DNA from: Melieria omissa
Lineage: Eukaryota > Arthropoda > Insecta > Diptera > Ulidiidae
NCBI GenBank assembly: GCA_963971225.1
Contig: OZ020268.1
Coordinates: forward strand, 114,993,072-115,057,071
DNA length: 64,000 bases
Direction: 5' to 3'
Shown here in pieces: positions 57,878 through 64,000 of this stretch (within the stretch, counting starts at the first letter, position 1; the number at the start of each line of letters is the position of its first letter). The notes under the pieces are model-generated. The model was given only the letters and a program-made list of their open reading frames with translations. It had not been told where the DNA came from and did no database searches. Both the position numbers and the translations under genes were made by a program.

Positions 57878-58317
57878 GCGGTCTTCTGCCTACCTTATGG
57901 CCACCGCTAGCGGTTGGATGTCCGACGGCAAACGGTGGCTAAGGGCTGGCAGAATGTGACTAGACCTCCTCGTGGTGGCCGCTGGAAACAGCCACCCGGG
58001 TGTGGTCATGTCTCCTCCCGGGTGGCTGGCTAACTAGTCACGCTTTCCCCTCCATTTCCCCACCTACTATTATCCTCTCGTACCAACATCCTTACCCCCC
58101 CCTAATCCAGGGTGTCATGTGATCCGTGCCCATTGGATGGTTTGCAGCCAGGGGTATCCGGCTGTATTCTAACGGAACCTATCCGATACCGGTCCGCCTC
58201 GGATAGTATGAAGGACTTACCATGATACGGGGCTCTGTCATGGCTGACCTTTCCCTTTCCCCTATATTGCCATAGGCCACCGAAACGCCTCGTCGGAGTA
58301 GGTGGCCGAAGAACCAG
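57878..58317 (+). promoter_or_regulatory. LINE 5' UTR, probable internal promoter
   Basis: About 440 GC-rich bases between the T13 run and the ORF1 ATG. Elements of this type carry an internal promoter at the 5' end; no initiator could be fixed by eye. Contains GTGGCC, CACCCGGGTGTGG and a C7 run near 58096. Confidence 0.5.
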
Positions 58318-59643
58318 ATGATGATGAGCACCTTAAAACTCGCCTCGGATGGAAAGGACGAAGGACAGACCGACGTCAATACTCAGCGTGACGCTGAAAA
58401 CCAGGCCAAGGGCGGTTGGAGAGACCAACCGTCTCAAGGTCACATGGACAGTGATTGTTCACAATCAAGCCTGACCACGGTGTCCACTTTGGTAGCCGAA
58501 GGGGCCATTTCGGGCGGATTACCATCGCTGGTAGAAGCTACCGAAGCCGTCTCACTTAAGAGAAAGCGGTTGACGACTTCTCAAAAGAAGAGACTTCGGA
58601 AGCTGATGGCGGGTGGTAAGCCGTACGAGGTTGCTCTGAAGGTGGTCCTAGAGGACAACACAGAAGCAAAGACGGACGGCAGCAGTAGCAAAAAGGAAGC
58701 GGCACAACCCGCTCCCAAAAGGATGAAGATAGGTCCATCCTACGCCGAAGCTGCTGCTGCAATCAAAGTAGGTATTCTTCCAGAAGAATATCCGACCATC
58801 CATCTCGATCTGGAGGGGCAGAAGGATGTCGAGAAGACCATCAAGGAGGAACTGCATAAGCTCCCCGTTGATGGTCCTCAAATCCGATTTCTAGGCTGCT
58901 CCTTCAAACCGGGATGGATCACCGTGAACTGTGCCGATGAGGCGTCGAAGAACTGGCTCAAGGAGGTGATGCCAAAGATTCAACCAGGAAACAAAAAGCT
59001 GAAGCTGGTAGAGGGAATTGATATTCCCAAACCCAACATTGCCTCGGCTTTCTTTCCTGGTTGCTCCCTCCTGGCCGATGAAATACTTCGAATGCTTCGA
59101 ATGCAGAACCGCTCATTACCCACGGGCAACTGGAAAGTAATGAACGGAACTGTTACGGCACAGGGATCGGCGCTAACGCTGGCCATTGATGATGTGTCGG
59201 CCCGCTTGCTCGCTGAGCTGAACGACCTCCCTTTCTTTGAGCTGGGAAGGATTCAGTTCCGGGTGCGGCGTGAGCAAGGGACAAAACCATCAGTGACCAG
59301 TGATGGTGGGACGACGACAAACAGGACTCCCCAGACTAGAGTGGATGACGAAAGACCGTCCACAAGCCGACAAGCAGCCCTAGTGGTACGGACAGACCGG
59401 ACCGCGAAAAGGACTGAAACTCGAACTGGCGACAAAACGCCAATACCGACAACAATGAGACCTGTAAAGAATGCCTCAACTAAACCCGTCCGGAAGACTC
59501 AATTGTCTGGAAAGGATAATCCGTCCAGGCAACTAAGCCTTTTGGATAAGTCTGCAAAAACCCCGAGCAGCAGTGAACGGGTGCAGACAAGGGGTAGAGG
59601 GGGCAAGCGAGCAGGTACTCATACCAAAGGCCCCCATGAATAA
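58318..59643 (+). CDS. LINE ORF1 protein (441 aa)
   Basis: The likely product is a nucleic-acid-binding protein that packages the element RNA. The start is the first of three successive ATG codons. Residues 1-140 are disordered and charged, with a basic patch KRKRLTTSQKKRLRKL around 81-96. A folded region lies at about 155-320 (GWITVNCADEASKNWLKEVM, then GIDIPKPNIASAFFPG, and LAELNDLPFFELGRIQFRVR). It resembles the insect domain of unknown function seen in ORF1 of LOA/R1-type elements (DUF4780-like, from memory). The tail 330-441 is Thr/Arg/Lys-rich. There are no CCHC zinc knuckles, unlike Jockey or I ORF1. The stop overlaps the ORF2 start. Confidence 0.85.
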   Translation: MMMSTLKLASDGKDEGQTDVNTQRDAENQAKGGWRDQPSQGHMDSDCSQSSLTTVSTLVAEGAISGGLPSLVEATEAVSLKRKRLTTSQKKRLRKLMAGGKPYEVALKVVLEDNTEAKTDGSSSKKEAAQPAPKRMKIGPSYAEAAAAIKVGILPEEYPTIHLDLEGQKDVEKTIKEELHKLPVDGPQIRFLGCSFKPGWITVNCADEASKNWLKEVMPKIQPGNKKLKLVEGIDIPKPNIASAFFPGCSLLADEILRMLRMQNRSLPTGNWKVMNGTVTAQGSALTLAIDDVSARLLAELNDLPFFELGRIQFRVRREQGTKPSVTSDGGTTTNRTPQTRVDDERPSTSRQAALVVRTDRTAKRTETRTGDKTPIPTTMRPVKNASTKPVRKTQLSGKDNPSRQLSLLDKSAKTPSSSERVQTRGRGGKRAGTHTKGPHE

Positions 59644-62600
59644 TATGGAGATTGTCCAGATCAATCTCCATAGGGCACAGGCAGCGTCAGCTGTCTTGGC
59701 TAGGACCATCAACACCTACGGTCCTAGCATAGCTTTGGTGCAGGAACCGTGGACCAGCACCAACAATGAGATCCTGGGCCTCTCACAGTCAGGTAATGTA
59801 CTGTGGTGTCAATCTACTGATAGGCCTAGAACGTGTATTGTGTTTAATGGCATTTCTTTCTTCCCGTTGACAGATTTTGTTACGCCAGATCTGTGCGCGG
59901 CCAAGATCAATTGCAACTCCAGGGAATTGATCATAGCGTCAGCATACTTCCCTGGAGATGTACCCGAATGTCCCACGACGATAGCAGAACAGCTTGTTGC
60001 TTATGCTAGGGACAATCGTCTGGAGCTGGTCCTAGGGTGTGACGCGAACGCCCATCACACTATCTGGGGAAGCACGGACACCAACGCTAGAGGTGAGTCA
60101 TTATTCGATTATATACTCTCACTAGACTTAAGTATATGCAATGTCGGAGGTAGTCCGACGTTCATAACTAGAACTAGGGAAGAGGTGCTAGACCTTACCC
60201 TAACTACTTCTCTATCGAAATCACTTGTCAGCAACTGGCGAGTATCCGAAGAGCCCTCATGTTCTGACCATAGACATATAAGGTTTAGGTTAGGTGACAA
60301 GTCACTGACTGCCGTGTCCTTTAGGCCAAAAAGGCAGACCGACTGGGACAGCTATTGTCACCAGTTAAGGCACGACATCACTACACAACTTGAAAACAGA
60401 GTTGACACAATAGATAGGCTGGAAAGGGCATCCAGGAAACTCCAGGAAGTCGTAGTGAACGCCTATGAAGAAAACTGTCCCTTAAAAACTAAAACTTTTA
60501 AAAGACAGACACCTTGGTGGAGCAGTCATCTTAGCTTGCTAAGGAAGGGAGTACGGAAACTATTCAATAGGGCCAAGCGGAATAACGATTGGCAAACCTA
60601 CTCCGATGCTCTCACCAAATACAATAAAGAGATTAAGAAAGCCAGGAGGGAATCTTTTAGACGCTTCTGCGAGGACGTGAACGACGCGAACTCAGGCTGT
60701 AGGCTCCAAAAGATTCTGTCAACCGATAAACCATGTCCGATTGGATCCTTGTCTAATGAACAGGGTGAACTCACAAATAGTGCGCAGGATACATTAGCCC
60801 TGCTCACTAAAGTCCATTTTCCGGGATCAGAAATAATAGACGACCCCGACCATAATAACTATAGCGGCTGGCAGTCACACTGCCCCAGTAGGGATGATTG
60901 GAGATTGGCCAATCTCATCTGCAAACGTTCGATTGTAGAATGGGCGATAGGAACGTTCTCCCCGTACAAGGCGGCGGGAAAGGATAAAATCTTCCCGGCG
61001 CTGTTACAAAGAGGACCAGACAGTCTGTTGCCCATTCTTTCGAAAATATACACATGCAGTTTGGCGCTTGGCTACGTTCCGGAGGTGTGGAGAACAGTGA
61101 ATGTTGTCTACCTTCCTAAAGCCGGAAAGTCAAACAAAAAGGATCCAAAGTCCTTCAGGCCTATAAGCTTGATGTCATGTGTACTTAAGGGTATGGAGAA
61201 GGTAATAGAGAGATACCTCAGAGACGAAGTCCTTATCCGAAATCCTCTAAGTGCACACCAACATGCTTACCGAAAAGGCAGGTCTACGGAAACAGCCCTA
61301 TCTGCCCTGGTCAGCAAAATCGAAAAATCCCTTGACGAGAAAGAAATCTGTTTAGTAGGTTTCCTAGACATAGAGGGGGCTTTCAACAACACCACCTATG
61401 AAGCTATAGGATCGGCTTTAGAGGTATTTCAAGTGCCGACTGCACTTATAAGGTGGATCTCCACGATGCTCAAAAGCAGACTAATACAGTCCGACTTAAA
61501 TGGCATCAATATCCTAGCCAGAACGGTCCGGGGCTGTCCCCAGGGGGGCGTACTATCTCCTCTACTCTGGTCCATGGTCATTAACGGATTAATCCGCATC
61601 CTCTCGGATCGAGGCTATGACGTTATTGCCTATGCTGATGACCTGGTTATTGCGGTTAGAGGCAAAGACGGGCAGACCGTCTCTGATCTACTACAGGGTG
61701 CAATAAAAATTGTAGAGAACTGGTGCGCCCAGCAGAATCTATCGGTAAACCCTGATAAGACAATCTTCGTACCGTTCACACTCAAAAGGAAATATGACCT
61801 GAGACCGATAAAGGTTTTTGGCAAAGATGTAGGCTTCGTAAAAGAAGCCAAATACCTTGGGGTAACTCTAGACAGTAAATTGAACTGGAAACCTCACATG
61901 AATCGTACTATTCAGAAGGCGGGCAACGCTCTCTGGACTTGTAAACGAATCTGTGGCAAAAACTGGGGAACGAAACCGATATGGCTTCAAAAAATCTACA
62001 CCCTAGTCATCCTCCCCATTATCACCTATGGGGCGATAGTATGGTGGAAAAAAACCACAGAGAAAACGACTGCGAACAGACTGGAACGGTTGCAAAGAGT
62101 AATTAACTCCTGCATCACTGGCTGCCTTCGCACGACGCCAACAGCTGCCCTCAATGTACTATTGGGAGTTTTGCCGTTGGACCTAACCGTACAAATGAAT
62201 GCGGTCATTAGTATACATAGACTGATGCATAGTGGATTCATACCACAGGATCTACATGCAAGCGGTCACCGCTCCATTGTTAAAGAACGGAGGCGAGACG
62301 GAAGCTTTTGGTTGCCTCTTGACTCAATGCCTCCGCGACACATCTTCGACAGGAAATATAAGACACATATTCCTAACAGAATAGACTGGGACAATTCAAA
62401 AATCAGTCTTACCTGTGATGACATTATCTGGTACACTGATGGATCCAAGACTGGAGAAGGCACAGGATCTGGGATATATAGTTCCAGTACCCAAATGTCA
62501 GTCAGCCTTGGTAGTTTGGCAACCGTCTTCCAAGCGGAAGTCTGTGCTATCAATCAGTGTGCCAGAGAAATTCTGAACCTTCACCCTCATCGGAAAAGGA

Positions 62601-63262
62601 TTATCATAATGTCAGACAGCCAGGCCGCAATAAGAGCCTTGCACGCGTCGACATTTACCTCTAAGTTGGTATGGGAGACAGCTAATCTTCTCCAACAACT
62701 ATCAACAGGAAATCGAGTAATAGTACACTGGATTCCAGCACATTGCGGCTATGACGGTAATGAGGATGCAGACAGATTGGCAAGGGAGGGAGCTGGAAAG
62801 CGACCATTTGGACCCGAACCGATCTTAGGTGTCAGCAAATCTCATTACAAAGGTTGTATTAAGCAAGAATACTTGATCAAAGCAAATGCAAGATGGTCAA
62901 AATCAATTGGTATGGAATGTACCAAAGCCTTTTTCCCGCGATACTCAAGCAGAAATGCAAAGTTTCTCCTACGCTTGAGCAGACCGGAACTAAAACTCAT
63001 GACAGGAGTAATCAGCGGACACTGTCTGCTAAACAAACATAAGGCCCGTCTGAAATTAACAGACAGTGAAATATGTAGATTTTGCATGGAGGATGACGAG
63101 ACTTCCATACACCTGATAACTGAATGCCCGGCCTTAGTCCATGCAAGAAAGCAGGCACTAGGCAAGGAAATATTACAGACTACTCATCTGTCTGAAATTG
63201 ATCTCGCAAGAATTAAAATGTTCTTTGAGAAAATAGGAGGAAATAGTCTCTTCCAGTACTGA
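59636..63262 (+). CDS. LINE ORF2: endonuclease, reverse transcriptase, RNase H
   Basis: 1208 aa from the ATG at 59636; that ATG overlaps the ORF1 stop (ATGAATAA), so termination-reinitiation is likely. A GTG 63 bases upstream is less plausible. Order of domains: APE-type endonuclease at 1-215 (QEPW with Glu37, GCDANAHH, SDHRH with His212); reverse transcriptase about 440-750 (FRPISLMS, LDIEGAF with Asp578, CPQGGVLSP, AYADD with Tyr666, KYLGVTLDSKLNW); RNase H about 930-1055 (YTDGSK Asp935, FQAE Glu968, SDSQ Asp994, WIPAHCG then DAD Asp1046); C-terminal CCHC Cys1147, Cys1150, His1159, Cys1164. No stop or missing key residue is seen. The product nicks target DNA and copies the RNA in the nucleus. 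Confidence 0.95.
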   Translation: MNNMEIVQINLHRAQAASAVLARTINTYGPSIALVQEPWTSTNNEILGLSQSGNVLWCQSTDRPRTCIVFNGISFFPLTDFVTPDLCAAKINCNSRELIIASAYFPGDVPECPTTIAEQLVAYARDNRLELVLGCDANAHHTIWGSTDTNARGESLFDYILSLDLSICNVGGSPTFITRTREEVLDLTLTTSLSKSLVSNWRVSEEPSCSDHRHIRFRLGDKSLTAVSFRPKRQTDWDSYCHQLRHDITTQLENRVDTIDRLERASRKLQEVVVNAYEENCPLKTKTFKRQTPWWSSHLSLLRKGVRKLFNRAKRNNDWQTYSDALTKYNKEIKKARRESFRRFCEDVNDANSGCRLQKILSTDKPCPIGSLSNEQGELTNSAQDTLALLTKVHFPGSEIIDDPDHNNYSGWQSHCPSRDDWRLANLICKRSIVEWAIGTFSPYKAAGKDKIFPALLQRGPDSLLPILSKIYTCSLALGYVPEVWRTVNVVYLPKAGKSNKKDPKSFRPISLMSCVLKGMEKVIERYLRDEVLIRNPLSAHQHAYRKGRSTETALSALVSKIEKSLDEKEICLVGFLDIEGAFNNTTYEAIGSALEVFQVPTALIRWISTMLKSRLIQSDLNGINILARTVRGCPQGGVLSPLLWSMVINGLIRILSDRGYDVIAYADDLVIAVRGKDGQTVSDLLQGAIKIVENWCAQQNLSVNPDKTIFVPFTLKRKYDLRPIKVFGKDVGFVKEAKYLGVTLDSKLNWKPHMNRTIQKAGNALWTCKRICGKNWGTKPIWLQKIYTLVILPIITYGAIVWWKKTTEKTTANRLERLQRVINSCITGCLRTTPTAALNVLLGVLPLDLTVQMNAVISIHRLMHSGFIPQDLHASGHRSIVKERRRDGSFWLPLDSMPPRHIFDRKYKTHIPNRIDWDNSKISLTCDDIIWYTDGSKTGEGTGSGIYSSSTQMSVSLGSLATVFQAEVCAINQCAREILNLHPHRKRIIIMSDSQAAIRALHASTFTSKLVWETANLLQQLSTGNRVIVHWIPAHCGYDGNEDADRLAREGAGKRPFGPEPILGVSKSHYKGCIKQEYLIKANARWSKSIGMECTKAFFPRYSSRNAKFLLRLSRPELKLMTGVISGHCLLNKHKARLKLTDSEICRFCMEDDETSIHLITECPALVHARKQALGKEILQTTHLSEIDLARIKMFFEKIGGNSLFQY

Positions 63263-63349
63263 ACTCGGGCAAGGCACAATAGTTCAAAATGAACGCAGTG
63301 CCATAGACAGCCAATGTCTAGCCCCAATCAATCTAAATCTAAATCTAAT
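63263..63349 (+). other. LINE 3' UTR and repeat tail
   Basis: Only 87 bases lie between the ORF2 stop and the flank. It ends CCCCAATCAATCTAAATCTA then AATCTAATAAC. The ATCTAA repeat probably replaces a poly-A tail. The exact border with host DNA is uncertain by a few bases. Confidence 0.6.
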
Positions 63350-64000
63350 AACAAATAGACCGTTCAGTAGAAAATCCTTACAGATTATGCTTTATGATAA
63401 GTTACAAGAATGTTTTTTTTATTTTACACTAGAAAATCCAAAATTTTCAGTTGTGACTGTTTTGATGATATTTTAATTCAATAATTACCGAATTATTTCA
63501 AGTTATGCCAATTTGTCTGAATTTAATAATTATAAAAGACAGTTAAAAAGTTGAGAGAAAAATTTTGCAAATTCATAATTAATTTTAATAATTCAAAATA
63601 TATACAAAAATTTCCATAATTTTGCTTAAAATTAACTTTAACAAAAATGTATTTTGTCAAAAGTGACACAATTTCAGTTAGGACTCTTTTGCATTGAGCT
63701 GCAGCGATCAAATAGCATCAAACTTCTGACATGAAGAGAGGCCTAACTGTATTTTTGCAACAGTTAAAAACAACAAAATATACTCAGCTTTTGCTGATTA
63801 GTAGATTTTTGCAGTGTGCACAGTATTAACACATAAACCCAAAAGTGAAAAATTTTGAGTTGTGTCACATTTGTAGTGCGTGTGCGATATGTAAAATGAC
63901 AATAGATGTGGTACACAGTTGACCCAAAGCGTTATATATATATATATAAATGTATTACGTTTGTATGTAAATATAGCAAAATCCAAACAAATCCACTTTG
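63350..64000. other. AT-rich non-coding flank
   Basis: No gene. A (TA)n run lies at 63933-63948. GCAGTTAAAAACAACAAAAT and TGACACAA sequences near 63660-63860 show nothing recognisable. Confidence 0.5.

Larger units (their letters stand above)
57864..63349 (+). mobile_element. Complete-looking non-LTR retrotransposon, LOA-like
   Basis: The sequence runs from a T13 run followed by GGCGGTCTTCTGCC, through a GC-rich 5' UTR of about 440 bases, ORF1, ORF2 and a short 3' UTR that ends in AATCTAAATCTAAATCTAA-type repeats near 63349. No poly-A tail and no clear target duplication. Two intact ORFs, EN-RT-RNase H order, and the RT motif LDIEGAFNN favour the LOA clade (Bilbo/Trim/Lian group); the I or Jockey groups are alternatives. 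Its G+C differs sharply from the AT-rich flanks. Probably a young insertion. Confidence 0.88.

Noticed and set aside
59573..59635. GTG start for LINE ORF2
   Set aside because: Not an ATG, lies inside ORF1, and the endonuclease motifs begin right after the ATG at 59636.

Overview
The window is non-coding, repeat-rich nuclear DNA from a higher dipteran. A tephritid fruit fly is my best guess, not proven. The signs are abundant CAA/GTT (opa-type) and CA/TG microsatellites, high A+T background, mariner elements, a LOA-like LINE and tRNA-derived SINEs. I found no convincing host protein-coding gene. Apart from the two retrotransposon ORFs, the long reading frames are microsatellite translations, both-strand frames in GC-richer blocks, or TE remnants. 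The window may be intergenic or lie in a large intron. Layout: 1-6 kb holds a degenerate GTT-rich tandem block and a ~115-bp tandem repeat. 7-15 kb holds a tRNA-derived SINE, a LINE tail remnant, short hAT-like MITEs, a ~185-bp tandem repeat and a 39-bp satellite built of hairpin-forming units. 15-17 kb is CAA-rich non-coding DNA. 17.7-19.2 kb is a dispersed repeat interrupted by a ~0.94-kb element with TA-flanked inverted ends, whose left end belongs to a perfect 104-bp-arm palindrome. 23.1-25.05 kb is a TTAA-flanked piggyBac-like non-autonomous element holding internal tandem repeats and a deleted mariner. 26.7-28.6 kb holds LINE remnants, one split in its RNase H region by a TTAA-flanked MITE with perfect inverted repeats. 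30-31.8 kb is GC-rich. 34 kb has a second mariner family next to a SINE. 39.5-41.7 kb is a multi-layer nest: a hAT-like element with a near-perfect 8-bp target duplication contains an (AAATA)n array, which holds another deleted mariner and the 3' end of a LINE with a restriction-like endonuclease. 42-42.7 kb is a ~100-bp satellite; 46.3-46.9 kb has two SINEs; 48.2 and 50.6 kb have MITEs; 48.6-50.2 and 52.2-54.2 kb are GC-rich possible regulatory or first-exon DNA. 57.86-63.35 kb is a complete-looking LINE with two intact ORFs. How the parts relate: the LINE at the right end is the only element whose coding capacity looks intact. ORF1 (nucleic-acid-binding type) overlaps ORF2 (endonuclease, reverse transcriptase, RNase H, C-terminal CCHC) by 8 bases. 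All mariner, hAT-like and piggyBac-like copies lack usable transposase and would depend on enzymes encoded elsewhere. Eight LINE tail remnants in the window keep only the C-terminal region, as expected for 5'-truncated insertions. Limits: everything was read by eye from sequence; family assignments rest on motifs, and repeat boundaries are approximate unless flanking duplications are named.
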